Shown: positions 20,766 through 29,455, counted from the stretch's first letter. The stretch is DNA of 64,000 bases from Comamonas aquatica NBRC 14918 (GCF_000739875.1 NZ_BBJR01000001.1:124001-188000), one strand, 5' to 3'. Program-made: numbers and translations. The notes: generated by a model from the letters alone, not told the origin.

Positions 20766-20790
20766 CACTTAATTGCACTTTTTTGCACTG
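20766..20790 (-). promoter_or_regulatory. Putative MraZ operator: three direct repeats with 10-bp period
   Basis: CACT(T/G) occurs at 20766, 20776 and 20786 on the plus strand, i.e. AGTG repeats on the coding strand of mraZ spaced exactly 10 bp. Known MraZ sites are tandem repeats with a GTG core and one-helical-turn spacing just upstream of mraZ, so this is a good candidate for autoregulation of the whole cluster. Confidence 0.65.
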
Positions 20791-20819
20791 TAGCAGCAAT
20801 TTGATCCGGCGCCACCCGG

Positions 20820-20866
20820 AAAAGCACATGCTTTTGCAATGAAATCAACGACTTAGAAATTGCAAA
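20820..20866. repeat. Nested inverted repeats upstream of mraZ
   Basis: AAAAGCA at 20820-20826 pairs with TGCTTTT at 20829-20835, and TTTGCAAT at 20833-20840 pairs with ATTGCAAA at 20859-20866. They lie just upstream of the MraZ boxes. They could be operator sites or chance symmetry in A/T-rich DNA; no regulator is implied. Confidence 0.35.
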
Positions 20867-20969
20867 CTTGTGAAAGCTCGCAAAAAACCCATTGAATTCA
20901 ATCACTTAGCCACTCATCGAAAAGCAGCACTCGTCCTACGCACCATTTACGTTCTTTATCAAAACAAAT

Positions 20970-21000
20970 CCCCCCAGGCGCCATGGCAACGCGCGGGGGG
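20970..21000 (-). terminator. Terminator-like hairpin after hslU
   Basis: Six C at 20970-20975 face six G at 20995-21000, with an inner GGCGC/GCGC pairing. On the minus strand the stem is followed by ATTTGTTTTG, a moderate T-rich tail. It lies about 20 bp beyond the hslU stop. Confidence 0.6.
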
Positions 21001-21020
21001 ATGGGGAGGCTGTTTTTTAG

Positions 21021-22340
21021 TTACAGGATGTATCTGGACAGGTCTTCATCCTGGCTCAGCATCTGCAGGCGCGCATCGACGTACGCAGCATCGATGGTGA
21101 CCGTCTGGCCTGCCAGCTTGACGGCATCGAAGCTGACTTCGTCCAGCAGGCGCTCCATCACCGTGGACAGGCGGCGGGCCCCGATGTTCTCGGTGCGCTC
21201 GTTGACCGTGAAGGCCGTGTGGGCCAGGCGGGTGATGCCATCGGCGGTGAAGGCCAGGGTGACGCCTTCCGTCTCCAGCAGCGCCTGGTACTGCTTGACC
21301 AGGGACGCGTGGGTCTGCGTCAGGATGGCCTCAAAGTCCTGCACCGACAGGGAATCGAGCTCGACCCGGATCGGGAAGCGCCCTTGCAGCTCGGGAATCA
21401 GGTCGCTGGGGCGCGACAGGTGGAAGGCCCCGGAGGCGATGAACAGGATGTGGTCGGTCTTGACCATGCCGTACTTGGTGGACACGGTCGTGCCCTCAAC
21501 CAGGGGCAGCAGGTCGCGCTGCACGCCCTGGCGCGAGACATCGGAACCGCTGGTTTCCTGGCGCGTGGCCACCTTGTCGATCTCGTCGATGAAGACGATG
21601 CCGTTCTGCTCCAGGTTGGCCAGCGCGCGCGACTTGGTCTCTTCCTCGTTGACCAGCTTGGCCGCCTCCTCGTCGATCAGCTGCTTGAACGCCTCCTTGA
21701 TCTTGAGCTTGCGCGTCTTGCGCTTGTCCTGGCCCATCTGGCTGAACAAGCCGCGCAGCTGCTCGGCCATCTCTTCCATGCCCTGGGGGCCCATGATCTC
21801 CAGCTGGGGCCTGCCCTCTGCCAGATCGATCTCGATCTCCTTGTCGTCCAGCTGGCCCTCGCGCAGCTTCTTGCGGAAGATCTGGCGCGTGCTGCTGTCG
21901 GCGGGCACGGCGTCGTGCGTGCGCGCCTGCGGCAGCAGCACATCGAGGATGCGCTCCTCTGCCGCATCTTCGGCGCGCATGCGCAGCTTCTTCACCTCGC
22001 CCTCGCGCGCCTGCTTGACGGCGATCTCGGCCAGGTCACGGATGATGGAGTCCACATCCTTGCCCACGTAGCCGACCTCGGTGAACTTGGTGGCTTCGAC
22101 TTTGATGAAGGGCGCATCGGCCAGGCGCGCCAGGCGGCGTGCGATCTCGGTCTTGCCCACGCCCGTGGGGCCGATCATCAGGATGTTCTTGGGGGTGATT
22201 TCCTGGCGCAGGCCATCGGCGACCTGCTGGCGACGCCAGCGGTTGCGCAGCGCGATGGCCACGGCGCGCTTGGCACCGGCCTGTCCCACGATGTGCTTGT
22301 CCAGCTCGGAGACGATTTCCTGGGGGGTCATGGAGGACAT
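21021..22340 (-). CDS. hslU: ATP-dependent protease ATPase subunit HslU
   Basis: HslU is the AAA+ unfoldase that feeds substrates to the HslV peptidase. The 439-residue product has the N-terminal [17 protein letters not shown], the Walker A loop GPTGVGKT at residues 57-64, the Walker B region [12 protein letters not shown], and a C-terminal tail ending LSRYIL that docks into HslV. The ATG at 22340 (MSSMTPQEI) is chosen by family alignment over starts six codons upstream. It follows hslV by 122 bp, a gap that contains a copy of the dispersed 42-nt repeat. Confidence 0.97.
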   Translation of the reverse strand: MSSMTPQEIVSELDKHIVGQAGAKRAVAIALRNRWRRQQVADGLRQEITPKNILMIGPTGVGKTEIARRLARLADAPFIKVEATKFTEVGYVGKDVDSIIRDLAEIAVKQAREGEVKKLRMRAEDAAEERILDVLLPQARTHDAVPADSSTRQIFRKKLREGQLDDKEIEIDLAEGRPQLEIMGPQGMEEMAEQLRGLFSQMGQDKRKTRKLKIKEAFKQLIDEEAAKLVNEEETKSRALANLEQNGIVFIDEIDKVATRQETSGSDVSRQGVQRDLLPLVEGTTVSTKYGMVKTDHILFIASGAFHLSRPSDLIPELQGRFPIRVELDSLSVQDFEAILTQTHASLVKQYQALLETEGVTLAFTADGITRLAHTAFTVNERTENIGARRLSTVMERLLDEVSFDAVKLAGQTVTIDAAYVDARLQMLSQDEDLSRYIL

Positions 22341-22356
22341 GGTCAAAATATCCATC

Positions 22357-22398
22357 AAATCTGGCTTTGACGCTTATGCAGCAAGCGCCAACAGCTAT
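22357..22398 (-). repeat. Dispersed 42-nt repeat, copy A (hslV-hslU gap)
   Basis: The minus strand reads ATAGCTGTTGGCGCTTGC at its start and ends in ATTT. It shares the pattern ATAGCTGNNNGCGCNNGC with copies at 26983, 38008, 48520 and 52606, and over its full length it is closest to the copy at 58148 (both contain GCTGCATAAG). Confidence 0.75.
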
Positions 22399-22462
22399 CA
22401 ATTATTCAAATTCCACGCGCCAATGGCGTACGACGGTGCCGTGGCCGGCCAGCGGACCGCGC

Positions 22463-23008
22463 TCACAGCGTCTCGATGGTGTGGTTCATGTTGGTGTAGA
22501 TGCACAGCTCGCCGGCGATTTCCAGGGACTTCTTGACGATGTGCTCGGCCGACAGTTCGGTGTTGTTCAGCAGCGCCTTGGCCGCCGAATGGGCGTAGGC
22601 GCCGCCCGACCCGATCGCCACGATGCCCTGCTCGGGCTCCAGCACATCGCCGTTGCCGGTGATGATCAGCGAGGCCGTGTGATCGGCCACGGCCAGCATG
22701 GCTTCCAGCTTGCGCAGCACGCGGTCGGTGCGCCACTCCTTGGTCAGCTCGATGGCGGCACGCGTCAGGTGGCCCTGGTGCTTTTCCAGCTTGGCCTCGA
22801 AACGCTCGAACAGCGTGAAGGCGTCGGCCGTGGCGCCGGCAAACCCGGCCAGCACTTTGCCGTGGTAGAGCTTGCGCACCTTGCGCGCCGTGCCCTTGAC
22901 CACGATGTGGCCCAGGGTGACCTGGCCGTCGCCGCCGATCGCGACCTGGATGCCTTCGGGCGTCTGCCGACGCACGCTGATGATGGTGGTGCCGTGATAC
23001 TGTTCCAT
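22463..23008 (-). CDS. hslV: ATP-dependent protease peptidase subunit HslV
   Basis: HslV is the threonine peptidase of the HslUV protease. The 181-residue protein starts MEQYHG, a short propeptide, followed by TTIISVRR; the first Thr (residue 7) would be the catalytic N-terminal residue after processing. The [16 protein letters not shown] motif is typical of the family. The ATG at 23008 is preferred to an upstream start at 23059, which would add 17 unrelated residues. A sigma-32-like promoter lies directly before the start codon. Confidence 0.97.
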   Translation of the reverse strand: MEQYHGTTIISVRRQTPEGIQVAIGGDGQVTLGHIVVKGTARKVRKLYHGKVLAGFAGATADAFTLFERFEAKLEKHQGHLTRAAIELTKEWRTDRVLRKLEAMLAVADHTASLIITGNGDVLEPEQGIVAIGSGGAYAHSAAKALLNNTELSAEHIVKKSLEIAGELCIYTNMNHTIETL

Positions 23009-23019
23009 AGCGACTGCAG

Positions 23020-23045
23020 ATGGGGCCGGCATGCGGTTTTGCAAG
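23020..23045 (-). promoter_or_regulatory. Sigma-32-like heat-shock promoter for hslVU
   Basis: On the minus strand CTTGCA (23045-23040) is followed after 14 bp by CCCCAT (23025-23020). The heat-shock consensus is CTTGAA, 13-15 bp, CCCCAT, so only one base deviates. hslVU is a heat-shock operon in E. coli. Transcription would begin only a few bases before the hslV ATG at 23008. Confidence 0.65.
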
Positions 23046-23077
23046 CGCGCCGCTGCCACTTTTTACACATCCGCCGA

Positions 23078-24763
23078 TCAGGCGGCGACGGCCTGCACGG
23101 TGGCGTGCTCGTGGATGCCGATGATGTGGAAGAACTCCGCCACCAGCTGGTGCAGCTGCGTGAAGCGCAGCTCATGGCCGTGGTTCTGCATCTCGGCCGC
23201 CCAGTTCAGCACGCTGCCGGCGGCCACAAAGTCCAGGCGGATGAGGTCGGCACAGGAAATCTCCAGCACCTGCCCGCGGCGCGCCTGGGCGCCCAAGGCG
23301 TCCAGCCAAGGCTGGGCATCGCCTTCGATCACACCGGCCAGGCCCTGCCCCACCGGCATGGCCCCAGGGATTTCGCCTTCCTGCGGCAGCACCGCCCCCG
23401 CCTGCACCGACTGCAGGGAGGCCTCGTGCAGCACCGAGACATCGGCCTCGCCCTCTTCCTGCACGATGCAGTGGCACGCCGGCTCCACCCAGGACGGTGG
23501 CGACACCTCGTAGGTCACGCAATAGTCCAGCGCCACCTGCTCGTAGGCATCCATGCGGTACACCAGGCGCAGCACCGCCATGCGCAGCAGCCACCAGGCT
23601 GCCGGACGGTGCGACTCGCCCACGGCGGTCTGTTGCTCCAGCAATTGCAGCAACTTGCCGGCATCGGACAGCACGAACTGACCCTCGCTGTCGGCCCAGG
23701 CCGTGCACAGCCGGGTCAGCGGCTGCAGCGCGGCGTCGTCGATGGCCACCAGCCGCAGCCAAGACATGCACCAGGGCTGGGGCGCATCCTCTTGGGACGC
23801 GCGCAGGGCCGTGACCGCGCCCACGGTCAGCAGCGCAGGGCTGGACCACAAGAACTGGCGCTTGCCGGGGTCCTTGCGCACCGCCCCCGCCAGGGCCGTC
23901 TGGCCCAGACGGGCCGGCAGGGAGGACCACAGCGGCGCTGAACGGCCAAAATGCTCGGCATAGTCGATCGCCAGGGGTTCGAAGGTGTCCTCGTCCCCGG
24001 TGGCGCGGCACCAGTCGAGCATGGCATGCCACAGCCGGCACACCTTGTCCTCATCCCGGGGCGTGGCACTGAGCGACTGCACCAGTTGCTCCAGCAAGCG
24101 GGTGCGGGCGCCTTCCAGGTCGCCATGGGCAAACAGGATGGCGGCTTCTTCCAGGTCCGGGTGGGGTTGGAACGCACGCACCACGGGTGGGGGCACCACC
24201 ACGGGCGCAGCGACCACTGCTGCGGCAACCACGGGAGCCGCAGTGGGTATGGCCGGCGGTTCGGTCGCGACGGGGGCCGCCGCCTCCACGCCGGGGGCGG
24301 CCGGTTGCACCACGCTGTCTTCGCCCAGCACCGGCAGGCGGCTCCAGCTGCGGGCCGGGCCCCGCCGGCCGGCAGCTGGAGCCGCAGCCGCACCTGCCGC
24401 GGGCGGCTGGCGCCACCACTGGCCGGACATCTGGGCCTCGATCTCGTCGATTTTCTGCAGGGTGGCCGTGCTGCGCGTCTCCTGGCCCAGCAGCGAGGAC
24501 AAAACCTCGGCCTCGCGCTCGGCCGCAGCATCGTGCACCTGGCCGATGGCCTGGTTGCGCTGGCGCAACTGCCGCAGCTGGGCAAACTCCTGCTGGCGGA
24601 TGGCGTCGTTGCGGCGCTTGCGCGCCATGACCTCCTGCAGCGCCTCACGGGCCGTCAGACTGTCGGGGTCGGGCGGAGCGTCAGCCTCCGTGGCGGATGT
24701 CCCGCGCACGATGTGCATGACCTTACGAAAGAAACCGCCGGATTTGCCGCTGTCTGGTTGCAT
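23078..24763 (-). CDS. STAS-domain protein, unknown function
   Basis: The 561-residue product has three visible parts: a charged N-terminal region with probable coiled coil (about residues 35-115, many Arg/Glu/Gln), a Pro/Ala/Val-rich linker (about 120-205), and a long globular region ending in a domain with IEGDAQPWLDALGAQARRG and LEISCADLIRLDFVAAGSVL. The latter pattern (secondary element, then a conserved Asp-rich turn and a helix) is that of STAS domains such as MlaB or anti-sigma antagonists. The ATG at 24763 (MQPDSGKSGGFFRKV) is preferred over 24796. It sits 42 bp after dksA and before hslV. I cannot assign a role. Confidence 0.7.
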   Translation of the reverse strand: MQPDSGKSGGFFRKVMHIVRGTSATEADAPPDPDSLTAREALQEVMARKRRNDAIRQQEFAQLRQLRQRNQAIGQVHDAAAEREAEVLSSLLGQETRSTATLQKIDEIEAQMSGQWWRQPPAAGAAAAPAAGRRGPARSWSRLPVLGEDSVVQPAAPGVEAAAPVATEPPAIPTAAPVVAAAVVAAPVVVPPPVVRAFQPHPDLEEAAILFAHGDLEGARTRLLEQLVQSLSATPRDEDKVCRLWHAMLDWCRATGDEDTFEPLAIDYAEHFGRSAPLWSSLPARLGQTALAGAVRKDPGKRQFLWSSPALLTVGAVTALRASQEDAPQPWCMSWLRLVAIDDAALQPLTRLCTAWADSEGQFVLSDAGKLLQLLEQQTAVGESHRPAAWWLLRMAVLRLVYRMDAYEQVALDYCVTYEVSPPSWVEPACHCIVQEEGEADVSVLHEASLQSVQAGAVLPQEGEIPGAMPVGQGLAGVIEGDAQPWLDALGAQARRGQVLEISCADLIRLDFVAAGSVLNWAAEMQNHGHELRFTQLHQLVAEFFHIIGIHEHATVQAVAA

Positions 24764-24805
24764 GATGCTGCGCATGAAAAACCGTGCACTGGGCACGGTC
24801 CTGAA

Positions 24806-25522
24806 TCAATCTCCGAACATCTTCTGCTTGAGTTCGCGCCGCTGTTGCGCTTCGAGCGACAGCGTGGCGGTCGGGCGGGCCAGCAGGCGGGGGACGCCGA
24901 TCGGCTCGCCGGTCTCATCGCAGTAACCATAGTCGCCGGCGTCGATCCGGGCAATGGCCTGTTCGATCTTTTTGAGCAGCTTGCGCTCGCGGTCGCGTGT
25001 GCGCAACTCCAGGGCGTGCTCTTCCTCGATCGTGGCGCGGTCGGCGGGATCGGGCACGACCACGGTGTCTTCGCGCAGGTTTTCTGCGGTTTCGCCGGCG
25101 TTCTGGTGCATGTCCTGCTTCAGCTTGACCAGCTTGGCGCGGAAATAGGCCTGCTGCACATCGTTCATGTACTCGTCATCGGACATGGCCACGATTTCAG
25201 CGTCGGTCAGTTCTTCGAGAGACTTGGTCTTCCAGTTGTTGGCGAGCTTGGGGTCGCGCTTGGTCACGATGGAAGTGGGCGCAGAAGTAGTCGTTGGCAT
25301 GGTCTTGTTGGAAGCGGCCTTGGTGACTGCAGCAGGGGCTGCTGCAGTGGCCTTGGTTGGTTCATGGGTCACAGTGCGGGATGGGCTGCCCGCGGCGGTC
25401 TTGGCAGCAGCGGTGCTGGACTTGGCGGCCGTTTTCTTGGCGACCGGCTGGTCCTTCTGCTCAGCGGTGGTGGCAGCCACTTTGATGGTGGCTTTTTTCT
25501 TGCTCGTCTCGACTGCTGTCAC
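24806..25522 (-). CDS. dksA: RNA polymerase-binding transcription factor DksA, zinc-finger-less type
   Basis: DksA binds the RNA polymerase secondary channel and, with ppGpp, adjusts rRNA and amino-acid promoters. The 238-residue protein has an Ala/Lys/Thr-rich tail (residues 1-95), then the coiled-coil domain (LVKLKQDMHQNAGETAENL; tip DPADRATIEEEHALELRTRDRERKL). The finger region keeps one Cys only: C-DE-T at 201-204 and S-LE-A at 222-225 replace the usual CxxC pairs with the same 17-residue spacing. The GTG at 25522 is preferred over a GTG five codons upstream because AGGAGA precedes it. The start choice is moderately sure. Confidence 0.92.
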   Translation of the reverse strand: MTAVETSKKKATIKVAATTAEQKDQPVAKKTAAKSSTAAAKTAAGSPSRTVTHEPTKATAAAPAAVTKAASNKTMPTTTSAPTSIVTKRDPKLANNWKTKSLEELTDAEIVAMSDDEYMNDVQQAYFRAKLVKLKQDMHQNAGETAENLREDTVVVPDPADRATIEEEHALELRTRDRERKLLKKIEQAIARIDAGDYGYCDETGEPIGVPRLLARPTATLSLEAQQRRELKQKMFGD

Positions 25523-25605
25523 TTCCTGTCTCCTCACAGTACTGGCACGGCCCCGTTGACGCCCCCTAGTGGCTGGAAGCTCCCGGGTTCTTCATTAGGG
25601 GCGCG

Positions 25606-25623
25606 ATTGTATCGGTCAGATAC
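25606..25623 (-). promoter_or_regulatory. Possible dksA promoter -10 with overlapping inverted repeat
   Basis: The minus strand has TACAAT at 25611-25606, a 5/6 match to a -10 box, about 85 bp before the dksA start. GTATC (25609-25613) and GATAC (25619-25623) form a 5-bp inverted repeat overlapping it. The -35 region is poor, so this is tentative. Confidence 0.35.
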
Positions 25624-25708
25624 TGCCATGCCCCCAAAGTTGCACATAACGCACAGACTTGTCTGGTTTAGCCCTGCCCTGCGCAGGGCAATGAAGACCC
25701 GCGCGGGC

Positions 25709-26821
25709 CTAGACCAGGCACTGATCCAGGCCTTGGCGCAGGATGTCTTGCGGCAGGTCAATCCCGATGAAGACCATCTTGCTCTGTCGTTTTTCATCCG
25801 CGGCCCACTCAGGGCCCAGGTCGCTGCCCATCAGCTGGTGCACGCCCTGGAAGATCACCTTGCGGGTGGTGCCGCTCATGTGCAACACGCCTTTATAGCG
25901 CAGCATCTTGGGGCCGTAGATGTTCACGATAGCGCCCAGGAAGTCCTCCAGCTTGGCGGGATCGAAGGCCTTGTCCGCACGGTAGACGAAGCTCTTCACA
26001 TCGTCGTCGTGGTGATGGTGGTGCGGGTGGTGGCAGTGCTCACCATGCGCATGGTCGTGGCCGCAGTCAGGGCCGTGGTCATGGTGGTCGTGCGCATGCC
26101 CGTGCTCGCAGTGGCCATGGTCGTGGTCGCAATGGCTGTGGTCGTGCGCATGGTCGTGGTCGTCTTCCTTGAGGAAGTCGGGATCGATGTCCAGCTTGGC
26201 GTTCAGGTTGAAGCCGCGCAGGTCGAACACCTCGTTCAGCGCCACATCGCCAAAGTGCACGGCCTTGATGGGCGCGCGGGGGTTCATGTGCTTGAGGCGG
26301 TGGATCAGCGCCTGCTTGTCGTCCTCGGTCACCAGGTCGGTCTTGGACAGGAAGATCTGGTCGGCAAAGCCCACCTGGCGGCGCGCCTCCTGGCGGTCGT
26401 CAAGCTGCTGGTTGGCGTGCTTGGCATCGACCAGGGTCAGGATGGAGTCGATCAGGTAGGTTTCCGCGATCTCGTCGTCCATGAAGAAGGTCTGGGCCAC
26501 GGGGCCGGGATCGGCCAGGCCGGTGGTCTCGATGACGATGCGGTCAAAGTCCACCAGGCCCTGGCGGCGCTTGGCGGCCAGCAGCTGCAGCGCTTCGCGC
26601 AGGTCTTCGCGGATGGTGCAGCAGATGCAGCCGTTGCTCATCTGCAGGATCTGTTCCTTGGATTCGGTGCGCAGGATGTCGGTGTCGATGTTTTCCTCGC
26701 CGAACTCGTTTTCGATCACGGCGATCTTCATGCCATGCGACTCGCTGAGCACGCGCTTGAGCAGCGTGGTTTTGCCCGAACCCAAAAAACCGGTGAGGAT
26801 GCTGACGGGAATGAGTGCCAT
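25709..26821 (-). CDS. CobW/COG0523-family GTPase with His-rich loop (putative metallochaperone)
   Basis: COG0523 proteins are GTPases that deliver or sense metals such as Zn or Co. The 370-residue product has the Walker A loop GFLGSGKTTLL near the N-terminus, the CxCC metal motif in NGCICCTI, a Walker B region IVIETTGLADPGP and the nucleotide motif SKTD. A His/Asp-rich loop (about residues 220-272, many HDH and CxH patterns) separates the GTPase from the C-terminal CobW domain. The ATG at 26821 (MALIPVSIL) precedes the fold directly. It is upstream of dksA on the same strand. Zinc is the likeliest metal, by inference from context. Confidence 0.9.
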   Translation of the reverse strand: MALIPVSILTGFLGSGKTTLLKRVLSESHGMKIAVIENEFGEENIDTDILRTESKEQILQMSNGCICCTIREDLREALQLLAAKRRQGLVDFDRIVIETTGLADPGPVAQTFFMDDEIAETYLIDSILTLVDAKHANQQLDDRQEARRQVGFADQIFLSKTDLVTEDDKQALIHRLKHMNPRAPIKAVHFGDVALNEVFDLRGFNLNAKLDIDPDFLKEDDHDHAHDHSHCDHDHGHCEHGHAHDHHDHGPDCGHDHAHGEHCHHPHHHHHDDDVKSFVYRADKAFDPAKLEDFLGAIVNIYGPKMLRYKGVLHMSGTTRKVIFQGVHQLMGSDLGPEWAADEKRQSKMVFIGIDLPQDILRQGLDQCLV

Positions 26822-26982
26822 GGAAATACAACCTTGTCGCAATGCGCGCGCAACCGCGGCTGCGCTGCGCGGAAAGAGAAATCAAACCAGGGTGCCCAGA
26901 CAGGGTGCCGGGCACCGAAGGCGGAAAGTGTAGCCATGCCGCGAAGCACGTGGCGCCACCAGGGGCGTGTGCATTCTGAAGG

Positions 26983-27024
26983 TTTTTGGCAGTAAACCCA
27001 GGCACAGCCAGCGCTATCAGCTAT
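26983..27024 (-). repeat. Dispersed 42-nt repeat, copy E
   Basis: The minus strand opens ATAGCTGATAGCGCTGGC, matching ATAGCTGNNNGCGCNNGC. It lies between the 3' end of the EAL-GGDEF gene and the CobW gene. The second half is less like the other copies. Confidence 0.65.
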
Positions 27025-27040
27025 GAATATTCATAGATCT

Positions 27041-29443
27041 TCACGCCACCACCCGGTTTTCCAGCAGGCTGGCCATGGACGCCAGGTTCAAATCCCCCAC
27101 CAGCACGCCGGTGAAACGCCCCTGCGGCCCGTGGATGGGCACGGCAATCGTCAGGCAGAAGTCCTCGGTGGCGCTGGACAGGTAGATGGGCGAGACAAAG
27201 GGCTGGCCGCTGTCGCGCACATGCACGAAGTAGGACTGGCTGCCGCGGTGGGCGCCGGCACCGCCGCCGCGGATGCGGCCGTACATGGCCGGGTTGATCC
27301 AGTTGGCGCAGATCTGCTGGCCATCGGCGTCCAGCTCGAACAGCACCTCGAAGAAGGGGTAGGCCTTGAACACATGGTCCAGCGCATGCGCGTCCAGCCC
27401 GCGCGGCTCCTGCAGCAGGCGCTGCAGGATGTCCAGCACCTGCACTTCCCAGCCGGACATGCTGGGACTGCTGCTCTCGGGCTGGACCACCCGGGGGTGG
27501 GCCGCCTCCACCACAATGACGTTGCCGCCCGAGGTCTTGCCCACCTTCTTGAGCTTGGCGGCGCGCGCCGAGGCCTCCACGCTGTCCTGGGGCATGCCGG
27601 TGCTGCCGTTGACGCAGGACACGGACATGCTGGCCACGGGGTGGGCCTCGCCGTCCTCGGTGACGAAATAGCCGCGCTGCAGGTCCTCGGTGTCGTACAG
27701 GTGCCGCGCCAGGGCATGGAACTGCGCCATGGCGCGCTGCAGCTGCGGAATCAGCAGGGCCACGGGGTGGTCGAACAGCACGATGAAGTCATCGCCGCCG
27801 ATGTGGCCCAGGATGCAGTCCGGGCTGCTGGCGAACACGTGGCGCAGGATTTCGGCCAGCGTGCGGATCATGGCGTCGCCGCGCACAAAACCATAGCGGT
27901 CGTTGAAGGCCTTGAAATGGTCCAGGTCGATGTAGACCAGCTCCAGCATGCCGTGCTTGCGCGCAATCCGCATGTCGATGGCCTGGCGCAGCGTGGGCCC
28001 GGTCGGCAGCTGCGACAGCGGGTGCAGGCTGGCGCCGTGCTCCTGGCGCGCCAGCAGGTGGGAGACCAGCATCATCGGCTCCAGCGTGCCGATGTAGCAG
28101 CCGCGCTCGTCGACCACGGCCCAGGGGGCGGCGTCCATGCGCTCCAGGTACAGGCGCCGGGACAGGGCCGTCAGCCCGATGTTGTAGGGCAGCATGCGCT
28201 GCAGCGGCTGCGCGCCCTGGGCCACGGTGCGCAGGCCGGGCGAGAGCGCCCTGCCGCGGTGCAGGACGCCCACCGGATGCCCGGAATCGGTCAGCATGCA
28301 CCAAGGCAGGTCGGGCGTGTCGCGAAACGCCTGGCGCACCAGCGTCAGCGGGGTCTGGATGTCGAAGGACGGCGGGGTCTCGATCACGTCGGTGATGGAA
28401 AACCGGTCCAGCCGCGCCATGGCGACCGTTTTGTCGGCCGTGGGCAGGGCCAGGCTGCCCCGCAACGGTGCATACGCCGGCTTGGCAAACAAAAAGCCCT
28501 GGACCAGATGGATGCCCAGCGAGCGGCAAAAGGCCACGTCCTCCTGGCGCTCCAGGCCTTCGGCGACCACGATGGAGCCCAGGCGCTCGGCCATGGAGAC
28601 CAGGGCCTCCAGCAGCACCGAGCGCACCCGGCTGCCGCGCGCCTGGTGCACCAGGCCCCGGTCCACCTTGATGAAGTCCGAGCGCACCATGGCCAGCACC
28701 GACAGGCAGTTGAAGCCGGCGCCCATGTCGTCCAGCGCAATCCGCAGCCCCTGGGAGCGCAGCGCGTCACAGCGCTGGGCCAGGCCTGCGGGGTCGACCT
28801 GCTCGCTCTCGACCACCTCGATCACCACCTCGTGGTGCGGTATATCCAGGTCGTGCAGCCACTGCAGGAACTGGCTGGCCCAGGCCGGCTGCAGCAGGGT
28901 GGACGGCAGCACGTTGAGGAACAGGATGGCGCCGGGCTCCAGGTCGGCCACCTTGCGCTGCAGCGCCTTGTACTGCAGCGCCACGTCCAGCGCGTCCAGC
29001 CGGCCCAGGTGGCGCGCCAGGGTGAAGGTCTCGTAGCCCGACAGCAGCTCGCCCTGGGGGGTGCGCAGCCGGCACAGGGCCTCGTGGGCATAGATGCGCC
29101 CGCCGTCGGCCAGATCGACGATGGGCTGGAAGTGCACCTCCACGTACTTGTCCATGCCCGCCTGCAGCCAGGGGTAGCGCAGCCGCGTCAGCAGCACCAT
29201 GAAGGGCACTGCGTTGTCCAGCAGCAGGGCCGGCGACTGCTGGTCCGCCACGCGCACCACCGCCACCAGGGTCAGGGCCAGCACCTCGGCCTCGGTCTCC
29301 TGCGCCAGCTGGTCCATCACGCCCTGCAGCGCATCCGGGTGCGGCAGGCGGAACACCCAGACATTGCGCCCCATGCGCATGCCGTGCAGTCGGGCCCAGA
29401 CCCGGGGAATGTGGTGACCTTCGTATTTCAGGAGCAGTTCCAT
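27041..29443 (-). CDS. EAL-GGDEF cyclic-di-GMP protein with C-terminal Cache-like domain
   Basis: The 800-residue protein has an N-terminal segment of about 95 residues, an EAL domain with EAL at 121-123, LNVLP, VVESEQ, LDDMGAG, IKVDR and VAEGLE, then a CBS-like region (about 330-450), a GGDEF domain with GGDDF at 549-553, and a C-terminal part (about 640-800) with FVHVRDSGQPFVSPIYLSS, typical of PDC/Cache sensors. The EAL metal and catalytic residues look intact, so c-di-GMP hydrolysis is likely. The RxxD inhibitory site before GGDDF is absent (SPDC). No membrane segment is evident. Start: ATG 29443 with a palindrome just upstream. Confidence 0.88.
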   Translation of the reverse strand: MELLLKYEGHHIPRVWARLHGMRMGRNVWVFRLPHPDALQGVMDQLAQETEAEVLALTLVAVVRVADQQSPALLLDNAVPFMVLLTRLRYPWLQAGMDKYVEVHFQPIVDLADGGRIYAHEALCRLRTPQGELLSGYETFTLARHLGRLDALDVALQYKALQRKVADLEPGAILFLNVLPSTLLQPAWASQFLQWLHDLDIPHHEVVIEVVESEQVDPAGLAQRCDALRSQGLRIALDDMGAGFNCLSVLAMVRSDFIKVDRGLVHQARGSRVRSVLLEALVSMAERLGSIVVAEGLERQEDVAFCRSLGIHLVQGFLFAKPAYAPLRGSLALPTADKTVAMARLDRFSITDVIETPPSFDIQTPLTLVRQAFRDTPDLPWCMLTDSGHPVGVLHRGRALSPGLRTVAQGAQPLQRMLPYNIGLTALSRRLYLERMDAAPWAVVDERGCYIGTLEPMMLVSHLLARQEHGASLHPLSQLPTGPTLRQAIDMRIARKHGMLELVYIDLDHFKAFNDRYGFVRGDAMIRTLAEILRHVFASSPDCILGHIGGDDFIVLFDHPVALLIPQLQRAMAQFHALARHLYDTEDLQRGYFVTEDGEAHPVASMSVSCVNGSTGMPQDSVEASARAAKLKKVGKTSGGNVIVVEAAHPRVVQPESSSPSMSGWEVQVLDILQRLLQEPRGLDAHALDHVFKAYPFFEVLFELDADGQQICANWINPAMYGRIRGGGAGAHRGSQSYFVHVRDSGQPFVSPIYLSSATEDFCLTIAVPIHGPQGRFTGVLVGDLNLASMASLLENRVVA

Positions 29444-29455
29444 GACGCCATGCCG

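Larger units (their letters stand above)
20702..21020. other. Intergenic region between hslU and mraZ
   Basis: This 319-bp gap has no supported gene. It is markedly richer in A/T than its surroundings. From left to right on the plus strand it holds the mraZ leader, the three 10-bp-spaced CACT boxes, two short inverted repeats (20820-20835 and 20833-20866) and the hslU terminator hairpin near 20970-21000. I could not assign a convincing -35/-10 pair for mraZ. Confidence 0.6.

Noticed and set aside
23951-26995. A 1014-codon open frame on the plus strand
   Set aside because: It is antisense to the STAS protein, dksA and the CobW GTPase, all clearly coding on the minus strand. Its His/Gly/Arg-rich composition is the usual by-product of high-GC antisense frames.
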